Positions 1 to 7,045 are shown, counted from the stretch's first letter. The stretch: DNA of 8,143 bases from a bacterium (GCA_018903015.1 JAHIPR010000306.1:1-8143), one strand, 5' to 3'. Notes: generated by a model not told the origin, from the sequence alone. A program made the numbers and translations.

Positions 1-1
1 A

Positions 2-1099
2 TATCTTAGGATAGCCATAACGCCTTATTATGCAACCTTGATAGATCCTGATGATAGAGAAGACCCTTGTTGGAAAAGAGCAATTGCCACAGCAAAAGAA
101 ATAGAAGTTAGCAAGGAGGACATGGAAGATCCTCTTCATGAAGATATTGATTCTCCCGTACCTGGTATTACTCATAGATACCCGGATAGAGTACTTTTTA
201 TTGTGACAGATCAATGTGGTTTGTATTGTCGTCATTGTACACGCAGAAGACATGCGGGAGAGACAGATAAAATCATACCTGAAAAGCAGATTGATATGGG
301 CATAGAATATATCAAGAACACGCCACAAATCAGAGATGTCCTTTTATCGGGAGGAGACCCCCTTACTTTATCTACCGAAAGATTAGAGAATATTATTAAA
401 AGAATATATGAAATACCCCATGTAGAGATTATTCGTATAGGTACTGCTGTTCCGGTCACTTTACCTCAAAGGATAACACCAGAGTTAATAGAAATGTTAA
501 AAAAATATCAGCCTTTGTATATTAATACCCACTTTAATCATACTAAAGAAATTACTTCAGTATCAAGAGAGGCGTGTGAGAAATTAGCAGATGCGGGCTT
601 CCCTTTGGGCAATCAGAGCGTTCTTTTAAAAGGCGTTAATGATTGTCCGTTGATTATGAAAAAATTAGTACATGAACTGGTTAAAATTAGGGTGAAACCA
701 TATTATATCTATCAATGCGATTTATCCCAAGGTATAGGGCATTTTAGAACATCAGTAAGTAAGGGTATTGAAATAATTGAATATCTTAGAGGCCATACAA
801 CTGGCCTATGTGTCCCTCAGTTTATAATTGATGCTCCGGGTGGTGGGGGCAAAATTCCACTTATGCCTCAGTATCTGATATCAATGAACGAGAGAAAAGT
901 TATCCTTCGTAATTACGAAGGGGTTATCGCAACATATACCCAACCCAAAAGTTATTGTAGCGTATGCCCTGAAAATTGTGATTACTGTAAAAAATATCCT
1001 TACTTAGATGATAAGATAGGATTAACCAAACTTTTTAATAAAGATAGAATAGATCTGACTTTGGAGCCGGAAAACTTAGAAAGACGTCAAAGAAAGTAA
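2..1099 (+). CDS. kamA: Lysine 2,3-aminomutase family radical SAM/PLP enzyme (5' partial)
   Basis: The reading frame is open to the window edge. Codons before the TTG at 38 encode LRIAITPYYATLIDPDD, a conserved KamA segment, so the true start lies upstream and the TTG is internal. KamA interconverts L-lysine and L-beta-lysine with a [4Fe-4S] cluster, SAM and PLP. Seen here: the cluster motif CGLYCRHC (Cys codons at 215, 227, 236) followed by TRRR, whose first Arg matches the carboxylate-binding Arg of clostridial KamA; the PLP-lysine motif DAPGGGGK (Lys codon 851-853); and both Asp residues that hold the lysine epsilon-ammonium (codons 719-721 and 830-832, 37 residues apart as in the clostridial enzyme). 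A C-terminal cluster of four Cys (YCSVCPENCDYC) plus the Cys in GVNDC resembles the structural zinc site. The usual RIG-S/T-R-x-PV reads RIGTAVPV, with Ala replacing Arg. Lysine-type specificity is favoured over glutamate 2,3-aminomutase. The M20 gene follows 28 bp later, probably in one operon. Confidence 0.93.
   Translation, partial: YLRIAITPYYATLIDPDDREDPCWKRAIATAKEIEVSKEDMEDPLHEDIDSPVPGITHRYPDRVLFIVTDQCGLYCRHCTRRRHAGETDKIIPEKQIDMGIEYIKNTPQIRDVLLSGGDPLTLSTERLENIIKRIYEIPHVEIIRIGTAVPVTLPQRITPELIEMLKKYQPLYINTHFNHTKEITSVSREACEKLADAGFPLGNQSVLLKGVNDCPLIMKKLVHELVKIRVKPYYIYQCDLSQGIGHFRTSVSKGIEIIEYLRGHTTGLCVPQFIIDAPGGGGKIPLMPQYLISMNERKVILRNYEGVIATYTQPKSYCSVCPENCDYCKKYPYLDDKIGLTKLFNKDRIDLTLEPENLERRQRK
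420..559 (+). repeat. Duplicated segment inside kamA (intact copy)
   Basis: These 140 bp match 6906-7045 without indels, with about 131 of 140 positions identical by hand count. The segment encodes the aminomutase stretch from [12 protein letters not shown] to HFNHTKEITS. Most differences are silent (for example cgt/cgc and ttaata/ttagta), so the second copy diverged largely while still under coding constraint. Confidence 0.9.
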
Positions 1100-1127
1100 A
1101 ATAAAATCTTAAAGAAGGATAATTATA

Positions 1128-2336
1128 ATGGGTAGCATTATTTATGAGGAATACATTAATCGGACACAGGTAGAAAAATTATTAACTGATTTAGTTAAGA
1201 TATACAGTCCCTTTTTTCATGAAGATGAAATTATGGAGTATGTTTACAGTTGGTTTCAAAAAAGAAATCTGCCGGTTAAATATCATGAATTTTATGAAAA
1301 CAAAATTACTCATTTTCAGGGAAAAAATGTTATCGGAAAGCTTAAAGGTCAGGATGAAGGACCTACTGTATTATTGAATGGGCACTTGGATACGGTACAA
1401 ATTTGTAAAGGTTGGACAAAAGATCCTCTTGGTGCTGAAATTGAAGGGGACAAGATGTACGGTCTGGGAACCCTTGATATGAAAGGTGGGATAACTGCTA
1501 TTATGTTAGCAGTAGAAGCCTTTGCTAATACTGTTGATCGGTTTAATGGAGAAATACTCTATACCTTGGTAAGTGATGAGGAAGGGCCATATGGATTAGG
1601 TACTGATGCCCTAATCTTAGATGGCTTAATTAACGATACTGATGTTGCTGTTGTCGCAGAACCAACTGCAGGTTTTGCTTGTATGGATTTTCCTTGTCTT
1701 TGTTTAGGAGCACGTGGCGGATGGAAATATACCGTTACGCTAAGAGGAAAAAGTGTTCATGGAGCTAATCCGGAGGAAGGCATTAATGCTATTAGTGAGG
1801 CCTCCAAAGTCTTACTTGAATTAGAAAAATCTAATCTGAAATCACATGAAAAATTAGGCAAAGGTTCTATCTGCGTAATAGAAATTGAAGGTGGAGGTGC
1901 ACCACTTTCTGTGCCCGATGGGGCATCATTTTCAGTTTTTAGACATGTAACCATTGGTGAAGATAGGAATTATCTTCGAATAGAAGTTGAAGAAGCAATT
2001 AAAAGGGCAGACATAAAAGGAAGTGCTTCTATTAAATTTAGAGATGCTCCTCATCCGGAATGTGCTGGGTTCCGACCTTATGTGGTATCAGAAAGTAATC
2101 CATACACCAAAACGATAAAAGAAAGTATATTATCAGCGACTGGTCATCAAGCGAAAATAGCTTATTTTTCAAGTGTAGGAGATTTTAACTATTTGGGTTC
2201 AAGGGCAAAGTTACCAACATACATCTTTGGACCTCAGGGTAAAAATTATCATAGTCCCGATGAATATGTAGAAATAAACACCATAGTGAAAACAGCAGAG
2301 GTTATTTATGATTTTCTTAAGAAAGTTTTAATTTAG
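1128..2336 (+). CDS. M20-family metallohydrolase (ArgE/DapE/carboxypeptidase G2-like deacylase)
   Basis: A 402-residue zinc-dependent amidohydrolase of the M20 (ACY1/ArgE/DapE/CPG2) family. These enzymes cleave acyl, succinyl, carbamoyl or peptide amide bonds of amino acids in the cytoplasm. The metal-site motifs are in order: GHLDT (His86, catalytic Asp88), GTLDMKGG (bridging Asp117), SDEEG (catalytic Glu151, ligand Glu152), AEPT (Glu178) and NYHSPDEY (His375). The segment around residues 190-300, including SVHGANPEEG, is the usual lid/dimerisation domain. The length is typical. The ATG at 1128 is preceded by GAAGGA at 1114-1119, 8 bp upstream. It follows the aminomutase by 28 bp, and the two genes were duplicated together (see 6906-7338), which implies a functional pairing. 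A substrate such as an N-acyl, N-carbamoyl or peptidyl form of a basic amino acid is inferred from the neighbour; the motifs do not identify it. Confidence 0.9.
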   Translation: MGSIIYEEYINRTQVEKLLTDLVKIYSPFFHEDEIMEYVYSWFQKRNLPVKYHEFYENKITHFQGKNVIGKLKGQDEGPTVLLNGHLDTVQICKGWTKDPLGAEIEGDKMYGLGTLDMKGGITAIMLAVEAFANTVDRFNGEILYTLVSDEEGPYGLGTDALILDGLINDTDVAVVAEPTAGFACMDFPCLCLGARGGWKYTVTLRGKSVHGANPEEGINAISEASKVLLELEKSNLKSHEKLGKGSICVIEIEGGGAPLSVPDGASFSVFRHVTIGEDRNYLRIEVEEAIKRADIKGSASIKFRDAPHPECAGFRPYVVSESNPYTKTIKESILSATGHQAKIAYFSSVGDFNYLGSRAKLPTYIFGPQGKNYHSPDEYVEINTIVKTAEVIYDFLKKVLI

Positions 2337-2439
2337 TTAGCTTCTTCGATAAAAAAAAAGGGGGGGGTGGTCAATGCGTAGAAAGCTAATGAAATGTGTA
2401 TTTGGAATTTATTGTCGTAATGTTAAAAAATGTTAAGAA
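2139..2439 (+). repeat. Duplicated segment: 3' end of M20 gene plus following leader (intact copy)
   Basis: From the codons for TGHQAKIAYF to the M20 stop (2139-2336) this matches 7046-7243 without indels, about 189 of 198 positions identical by hand count. The similarity runs on through the noncoding stretch to about 2439 (matching 7244-7338), where only homopolymer-length changes, a few substitutions and small indels separate the copies. Similarity ends 20-30 bp before the start codons of two unrelated transporter genes. Confidence 0.9.
2337..2389 (+). promoter_or_regulatory. Conserved leader hairpin with A9G8 tract ahead of the symporter gene
   Basis: Directly after the M20 stop codon, TTAGCTT (2337-2343) pairs with AAGCTAA (2383-2389). 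The stem can extend past a bulged A and a T-T mismatch through CTTCG and CGTAG. The loop holds nine A (2351-2359), eight G (2360-2367), TGG and an ATG at 2374. Both arms are unchanged in the second copy at 7244-7291, while the tracts shrink to A7 and G5. No T-run follows, so it is not an intrinsic terminator. A role in transporter expression or mRNA processing between the cistrons is possible but unproven. The ATG opens only a 20-codon frame (to 2436), which is broken after 9 codons in copy 2. Confidence 0.4.
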
Positions 2440-2467
2440 GGAATATTAATAAATTAGGAGGTTAAAA

Positions 2468-3937
2468 ATGGAAAAGTTAGGTTTTGTTGATATTTTTGTG
2501 ATGGTGATTTATTTTATAGCTTTAATGAGTATTGGTGCATATGTTCTGAGATCTAAAAAAGAGAAAGGAGAAATTGAATCATTTTTGGCAGCAGATCGAA
2601 ATATGGGATTATTTCAAACAACTGCTACAACATCAGCAACAGATCTTGGTGGAGGATTTAGTATTGCTATGGGCGGACTGGGTTTTTCAATGGGATTAGC
2701 CGGTTCCTGGTTAATGGCTGTTTCTGCTTTAAGTGCAATTGGTGCTGCTTTTTTTCTAGTTCCTGTAGTTAAAAAGTGGGCTGATAAATGTAAAGGTTAT
2801 ACCATTGGAGATCTTTTTACCCAGAGATTTGATAAAAAAACCGGTTTTATGGCGGCAATTTTAATAGGACTTGCTTGGTTTTGCTTTGTGGGGGGACAAA
2901 TTATTGCGGGAGGCAAACTAATTGCCGGAACGATGGGTATAGGCCTATCTGTTTCAATAATTATTGCTGGAGCAATAGTACTTTTTTATACGAGTGCAGG
3001 TGGACTTAAAGCCGTCATTTATACGGATGTTTTTAACATGGTCGTTTTATTTTTAGGCGTAATTTTGATACTTATTCCTATAGGGTGGATTAAAAGTGGT
3101 GGTTGGCAGGGATTGGTTGAGCAGTTTAGTGCTTCAGCTGAAACTTCCAAATTATTAGATTGGGGAAATGTTAGCTGGAAAACAGGCATAGGTTGGTTTT
3201 TATCAATCTTTCCAGTCTGGTTTATTTCTATATGCTCTATACAGCGTATTATTGCTGCTAAAGATGAATCTACAGCAAAGAAAGCTTTTTTTCTAACTGG
3301 GATTCCTATTGAATGGCCTATCTTTGCTATTGGAACTGTCCTTATAGGAATGTTTGCCAGGAAACTTATTCCAGGACTTACTGATCCAGAGCTTGCAGTC
3401 CCTCGTATGATCGTCACGATGTTACCAATGGGCATAGCCGGATTAGTAGTTGCAGGTTATACTGCAGCTGTTATTTCTACTGCTGATTCTTGTCTTATGG
3501 GTCCGGTTGCTATTTTTACAAATGATATTTATAAGAAATTAATCAAACCTAAGGCAAGCGATTCTGAATTAATTAAAGTTGCACGTATTGCGACTATTGT
3601 TATGGGTTTTCTAGCAATATATTTAGCTTACAAGGTTCCTTCAATTCTTACCATTGTACTTTATGCCTATACCTTTGGTGCTGCCGGCCTTTTCTTCCCC
3701 ATGTTAGGGCTTTTATTCTGGAAACGAACTACCTCTACAGGTGCTTTCTGGAGTATTATAATTGGAGGATCATCGGCAGTTATCTGGACCCTTTTAGGAA
3801 GTCCTTACGGATTTGCGGCATCATACTTGGGATGGACTACCTCTTTCTTAACTTTGGTATTGGTCTCACTTAATACTCAACATGGTTCTGAAGAAGATAT
3901 AGAAACTTTCTTTCCGGAATCTAAACAGATATCTTAA
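2468..3937 (+). CDS. SSS-family (SLC5/PutP-like) sodium:solute symporter
   Basis: A 489-residue polytopic inner-membrane protein with about a dozen hydrophobic segments, the size and pattern of the solute:sodium symporter family (PutP, PanF and relatives). Family signatures seen: an N-terminal YFIALMSIGAYVLRSKK segment; a TDLGGGFSIAMGG stretch near residues 60-75 in the sodium/substrate-binding unwound helix region; TIGDLFTQRF near 115; and GGLKAVIYTDVFNM near 180, which matches the PROSITE-type SSS signature. It should import an organic solute with Na+. The family covers amino acids, ureides, nucleobases, vitamins and sugars, so sequence alone does not fix the substrate. The ATG at 2468 has AGGAGGT at 2456-2462. 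It lies 131 bp after the M20 gene with the conserved hairpin between, so co-transcription with kamA and M20 is likely. Import of the substrate for those enzymes is the natural inference. Confidence 0.92.
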   Translation: MEKLGFVDIFVMVIYFIALMSIGAYVLRSKKEKGEIESFLAADRNMGLFQTTATTSATDLGGGFSIAMGGLGFSMGLAGSWLMAVSALSAIGAAFFLVPVVKKWADKCKGYTIGDLFTQRFDKKTGFMAAILIGLAWFCFVGGQIIAGGKLIAGTMGIGLSVSIIIAGAIVLFYTSAGGLKAVIYTDVFNMVVLFLGVILILIPIGWIKSGGWQGLVEQFSASAETSKLLDWGNVSWKTGIGWFLSIFPVWFISICSIQRIIAAKDESTAKKAFFLTGIPIEWPIFAIGTVLIGMFARKLIPGLTDPELAVPRMIVTMLPMGIAGLVVAGYTAAVISTADSCLMGPVAIFTNDIYKKLIKPKASDSELIKVARIATIVMGFLAIYLAYKVPSILTIVLYAYTFGAAGLFFPMLGLLFWKRTTSTGAFWSIIIGGSSAVIWTLLGSPYGFAASYLGWTTSFLTLVLVSLNTQHGSEEDIETFFPESKQIS

Positions 3938-3948
3938 AATGTGGAAAT

Positions 3949-3994
3949 TATATCAAATAAGTAAATTTGTTAACAAAAGTTTCACTTTGATATA
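3949..3994. promoter_or_regulatory. Concentric dyad-symmetric element (candidate operator)
   Basis: TATATCAAA (3949-3957) and TTTGATATA (3986-3994) are a perfect 9-bp inverted repeat. Exactly at their common centre (between 3971 and 3972) lies a perfect 12-bp palindrome, TTTGTTAACAAA (3966-3977). The two 8-bp spacers are not complementary. This nested symmetry suits a DNA operator bound by one or two dimers better than an RNA hairpin, because the inner palindrome leaves almost no loop. It begins 11 bp after the symporter stop, upstream of the amidohydrolase gene. The regulator is unknown, and AT-rich DNA raises the chance of coincidence. Confidence 0.4.
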
Positions 3995-4039
3995 AAAAAT
4001 TAAAATTTACAGTTTTCAAGTGAGCAATATTGTTATGGT

Positions 4040-4100
4040 TAGTATGTCAAGGGACGAAGATGAATAATCACTCACCCTTGGCATACTATTTTATAGTTTA
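4040..4100 (+). terminator. Probable intrinsic terminator after the symporter gene
   Basis: TAGTATGTCAAGGG (4040-4053) pairs with CCCTTGGCATACTA (4075-4088) over 14 bp with a single G-U pair. The loop is 21 nt, and the T-rich tail TTTTATAGTTT follows. The stem is strong for such AT-rich DNA. The large loop and interrupted T tract are less typical, so a leader hairpin for the downstream amidohydrolase mRNA is the alternative. It marks a transcription boundary between the kamA-M20-symporter block and the amidohydrolase-racemase block. Confidence 0.5.
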
Positions 4101-4170
4101 ATACTTAATAGATATAGGTTATAAGATTTTTAAAAGAGGCGTTTTAATTATTATGAATGGAGTTAATAAA

Positions 4171-5754
4171 ATGGTTATTGAGGAGATAGCAATTTTAAAT
4201 GGGAATATAATAACAATGGATAGTAAGATTCCTAAATGCAGAGCTGTCTTTGTAAAAGATGGGAAAGTAGAGTGCATTGGATCAGACGAAGATATTAAGA
4301 AAAAAATAGGGGAAAAAACGAAAATTTTAGATGTGGATGGTAAAACAGTTTTACCTGGTTTTAAAGAATGTCATATGCACTTTTCAGAATTTGTAAAATC
4401 TTTGAGTAAAGTTGATTTAAGAGATTGCGCCTCAATTGAAGAAATAAAAGAAAAATTAAAGGAAAATATTGAAAAAAAAATCATCATTGGAATGTCATTT
4501 AATGATGAAGGTTTTCTAGAAAAAAGAATACCGAATAGAAAAGATTTAGATGAAGTATCAGATGGTATTCCTATTATAATTTACAGGGTAGATCTTCATG
4601 TGTGTGTAGTGAATTCTAAAGCATTGGAGCTTTTAGGAATTGACAAAATGAGTAAGCCTTTTGAGGGGGGAGCAATAGAAAAATTCTCTAATGGTGAACC
4701 AAATGGTATTCTTAAAGAGAATGCAGTCAAGATGGCAAGTAAACTTGAGCAAAAATTTCAATCAAAAGGATTTGAAAATGACCTTTTAAAAGCAAGTAAG
4801 ATTGCTTTTAAATATGGATTAACCAGTGTTAGCGATCTATTAGTAGACTGGAATATATTACAAACATATAGAGAGTTGGAAAAGCAAGGAAAGGTAAAAC
4901 TTCATATTAATACCTATATAATTGATGAATGCTTGAAAGATGAAAAAAGACTTGTAGAAGAATTATCAAAAGGAAAATATGTAAAATTAAGAGGAATAAA
5001 GTTTATTTTAGATGGAAGTTTAGGGTCAAAGACAGCTGCTTTACTAGAAGGATATTCAGGCGATCCTAAAAATGTTGGAATTATGAGAATACCTTATGAT
5101 GAACTAGAGAGTAAGGTTATAAAGGCTGATCAACTTGGGGTGCAAATTTCTTTACATGCCATTGGAGATAAAGGTGCCAGTTATGCTTTAGAAGTTCTTT
5201 CAAAAACTAAAAGAAGAAAACAATTGAGACATAGAATTGAGCATTTACAAGTTTTAAATGAAAATTTAATCAACAAAATGAAAGATTTAGATATTATTGC
5301 TGTTGTGCAGCCCATATTTATAAATACAGATTATCCCTGGGTAGAAAGTAGGTTAGGACAAAAAAGAATTCAATATGCATATACTTTAAAAACTTTATTA
5401 AATAAAGGAATAAAAGTTGCTGGATCGTCAGATTGTCCAGTAGAATCTATGAATCCTTTCTGGGGAATGTACTGTGCAGTATCTCAGAGAGATTTGGAAG
5501 GAAATCCCTTTCCAGAATGGGTCAAAAAGGAACGTGTTACAATGAAACAAGCATTGACTCTCTTTACAACAGAAGCTGCTTATGCAACACATGAGAATAG
5601 TGGCAAATTAGTTCCAGGAGCGGTAGCTGATTTGATTATCCTTCCAGAGGATCCGTTTAAAGTTACTCTTGATGTATTAAAGAGTATGGACTCTCTTTTA
5701 ACTATAATCAATGGGAAAGTAGTTTATGCAAAAAAAGATATATTTTATAAGTAA
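4171..5754 (+). CDS. YtcJ-type metal-dependent amidohydrolase (amidohydrolase 3 family)
   Basis: A 527-residue protein of the amidohydrolase superfamily (YtcJ/N-substituted formamide deformylase branch): a TIM-barrel metallohydrolase flanked by a beta-sandwich built from the N- and C-terminal ends. Seen in order: ILNGNIITMDS near residue 10; VLPGFKECHMHF with the metal-binding His68-x-His70; LDGSLGSKTA near 281; LHAIGDKG near 328; RHRIEHLQV near 353; SSDCPVE near 418; and the closing GKLVPGAVADLIILPEDPF. All metal-site positions of the family appear present. The ATG at 4171 is preferred because GGAG at 4159-4162 is 8 bp upstream; the in-frame ATG at 4153 has only a distant AGAGG. Members hydrolyse amide or formamide bonds of varied small molecules, so the substrate is unknown. 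The DapF-like gene follows after 105 bp. The usual acidic residue before the HxH pair (DxHxH) reads E-C-H-M-H here, a small departure. Confidence 0.88.
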   Translation: MVIEEIAILNGNIITMDSKIPKCRAVFVKDGKVECIGSDEDIKKKIGEKTKILDVDGKTVLPGFKECHMHFSEFVKSLSKVDLRDCASIEEIKEKLKENIEKKIIIGMSFNDEGFLEKRIPNRKDLDEVSDGIPIIIYRVDLHVCVVNSKALELLGIDKMSKPFEGGAIEKFSNGEPNGILKENAVKMASKLEQKFQSKGFENDLLKASKIAFKYGLTSVSDLLVDWNILQTYRELEKQGKVKLHINTYIIDECLKDEKRLVEELSKGKYVKLRGIKFILDGSLGSKTAALLEGYSGDPKNVGIMRIPYDELESKVIKADQLGVQISLHAIGDKGASYALEVLSKTKRRKQLRHRIEHLQVLNENLINKMKDLDIIAVVQPIFINTDYPWVESRLGQKRIQYAYTLKTLLNKGIKVAGSSDCPVESMNPFWGMYCAVSQRDLEGNPFPEWVKKERVTMKQALTLFTTEAAYATHENSGKLVPGAVADLIILPEDPFKVTLDVLKSMDSLLTIINGKVVYAKKDIFYK

Positions 5755-5859
5755 AGTAAATAATTATAAAAACTAATTTCAAATATCAAGTGAGAAAAAT
5801 TGAGAAATTGGTTAATATTTGGTAAAAATAATAAGGCATATTACTTTGAGGGATTAAAA

Positions 5860-6714
5860 ATGAAGATTAAATTTTTGAAGTATCAAGCTTGCGGAAATGA
5901 TTTTGTGATAATTGATAAAGAATTTAGTAAAAAAATACTTTTTGAAAAGAGAGGGAAACTAGCAAAGTTTCTCTGTGATAGGCATTTTGGTATTGGAGCT
6001 GACGATATATTATATTTAGATTCTTCCTCTAATGCAGATATTAGACTGAAAATATTCGAAGCTCAAGGACCAGAGGCTGATATGTGTGGAAATGGAATAA
6101 GGTGTGTGGCAGCATATTTATGCGAAAAGTTAAATAAAACCAATCTTTTTATCGAAACAAATGATGGCATAAAACATACCAAAAAGATCGGAGCTAAATA
6201 TCAAGTGAATATGGGAAGGCTTAGAGTAAAAATGAAAGATATGAAAAAGTACTTTATTTCTAAGTTCCCAGATGATGAACGACTATTGAATAAAACTATT
6301 GATTTTCCAGAAATAGGAGAAATAAAAGTTTCTATAGTCAACTCCAGCGAGCCCCACTGTGTTATTTTTGTAAAAGATGTAGATAAAGAGGATATAAATA
6401 AGTATGGTAAAAATATTAGCGAAAATAAACAACTTTTTCCATATGGTATTAATACTAATTTAGTGGAAGTGATTGGAAGCGATTTACTAAAGATTAGAAC
6501 ATATGAACGTGGTGTTTTTTATGAAACTTTAGCTTGTGGTACCGGGGCTACTGCAAGTGCTGCGGTTGCTTCTATTTTAGGAAAAATAAAAGGAAATCAT
6601 ATAGAAGTAGATGTTAAAGGCGGTAAAATAGAAATAGAAATTACTGAGGACGCTTTATATATGACTGGGCCTGCTTTAAAAGTATTTGAGGGAGTTATAA
6701 ATATCAAAATATAA
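5860..6714 (+). CDS. DapF-family PLP-independent epimerase/racemase with altered substrate pocket
   Basis: A 284-residue homologue of diaminopimelate epimerase (DapF), of normal family length. DapF inverts an amino-acid alpha carbon with two cysteines acting as acid and base. Both are here: Cys76 in ADMCGNGIRC and Cys226 in ETLACGTGA. ACGNDF (10-15), FGIGAD (43-48), PHC (165-167), INTNLVEV (197-204) and TYERG (214-218) are also kept. The pocket differs from H. influenzae DapF: the Asn of FNADGS is Glu67 (FEAQGP), the Asn of GNPHC is Glu164 (SSEPHC), and the Gln/Gly after GxD is Asp49. In DapF those Asn side chains help bind the distal end of DAP, so acidic replacements suggest a cationic substrate such as lysine, ornithine or beta-lysine (inference). 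PLP-independent histidine racemases of this fold, such as CntK, are precedent. The ATG at 5860 has GAGGG 7 bp upstream; the earlier in-frame TTG at 5800 adds 20 residues that do not look like the family. Ordinary DAP epimerase for cell-wall/lysine synthesis remains possible. Confidence 0.88.
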   Translation: MKIKFLKYQACGNDFVIIDKEFSKKILFEKRGKLAKFLCDRHFGIGADDILYLDSSSNADIRLKIFEAQGPEADMCGNGIRCVAAYLCEKLNKTNLFIETNDGIKHTKKIGAKYQVNMGRLRVKMKDMKKYFISKFPDDERLLNKTIDFPEIGEIKVSIVNSSEPHCVIFVKDVDKEDINKYGKNISENKQLFPYGINTNLVEVIGSDLLKIRTYERGVFYETLACGTGATASAAVASILGKIKGNHIEVDVKGGKIEIEITEDALYMTGPALKVFEGVINIKI

Positions 6715-6738
6715 TTTTCTTTTTTGCAAAGATAGACT

Positions 6739-6803
6739 TATAATATGGTTATCTCCCCAATCAAAGATAAGACTTCTCCTTAAAAAGATGAGATAAAAGG
6801 AGT
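6739..6803 (+). promoter_or_regulatory. Candidate -10 box and SD region ahead of the aminomutase remnant
   Basis: A perfect TATAAT (6739-6744) lies 67 bp before the ATG at 6811, but no good -35 box sits 16-18 bp upstream, so the promoter call is weak. An AAAAGGAG ribosome binding site (6795-6802) precedes the ATG by 8 bp. CTCCTT (6776-6781) is exactly complementary to AAGGAG (6797-6802) and could mask it in a 6-bp hairpin with a 15-nt loop. These look like surviving 5' signals of a once-functional second kamA gene. Confidence 0.3.
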
Positions 6804-6810
6804 GATTAGA

Positions 6811-7045
6811 ATGAGAAACTATAAAGAAATACCTCTTTGGGCTAATATATCTCCGGAAGAATGGAATGATTGGAAATGGCAACTTGATAATAGAATAATG
6901 TCTGTATGTAGAGATTATTCGCATAGGTACTGCTGTTCCGGTAAATTTACCCCAGAGGATAACACCAGAGTTAGTAGAAATGCTAAAAAAATATCAGCCT
7001 TTGTATATTAATACCCACTTTAATCATCCTAAAGAGATTACTTCA
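6811..7045 (+). pseudogene. kamA: Remnant of a second lysine 2,3-aminomutase gene (internally deleted, frameshifted)
   Basis: The ATG at 6811 with a good GGAG site opens MRNYKEIPLWANISPEEW followed by NDWKWQLDNRI, the conserved KamA N-terminus (W-N-D-W-x-W-Q-x-x-N-R-I). After about 32 codons the sequence jumps near 6905 to the segment homologous to 420-559, in a different frame ([12 protein letters not shown], then [13 protein letters not shown]). A stop at 6896 closes that frame upstream, and the N-terminal frame ends at 7011. The join removes roughly a hundred codons, including the CxxxCxxC cluster motif. At about 7045 a second join enters the M20 fragment. PLP lysine, cluster cysteines and substrate aspartates are all lost, so no aminomutase activity is possible. 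The RIGTAVPV variant is shared with the intact copy, so it predates the duplication or is a shared feature. Confidence 0.88.

Noticed and set aside
38..40. TTG as the start codon of the aminomutase gene
   Set aside because: Codons upstream of it to the window edge encode a conserved KamA segment (LRIAITPYYAT), so the gene begins outside the window.
2360..2380. T-box riboswitch core (GGGTGG followed by a GCG)
   Set aside because: Only GGGTGGT resembles the T-box sequence. The ACCGCG part is not matched, there is no room for stem I after the M20 stop, and no terminator follows.
2374..2436. A 20-codon peptide gene (MRRKLMKCVFGIYCRNVKKC) behind the G-run
   Set aside because: The frame is cut to nine codons in the second copy by a 2-nt loss while the surrounding hairpin is kept, and no known leader-peptide pattern is visible. 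Coding is possible but unsupported.
5800..5859. 20-residue N-terminal extension of the DapF homologue from the TTG at 5800
   Set aside because: The extension does not resemble the family, TTG is a weaker start, and the ATG at 5860 has GAGGG at proper spacing and matches the normal N-terminus.
6724..6744. Full sigma-70 promoter TTGCAA / TATAAT before the aminomutase remnant
   Set aside because: The two boxes are only 9 bp apart, far short of the usual 16-18 bp; only the TATAAT itself is retained as a weak candidate.
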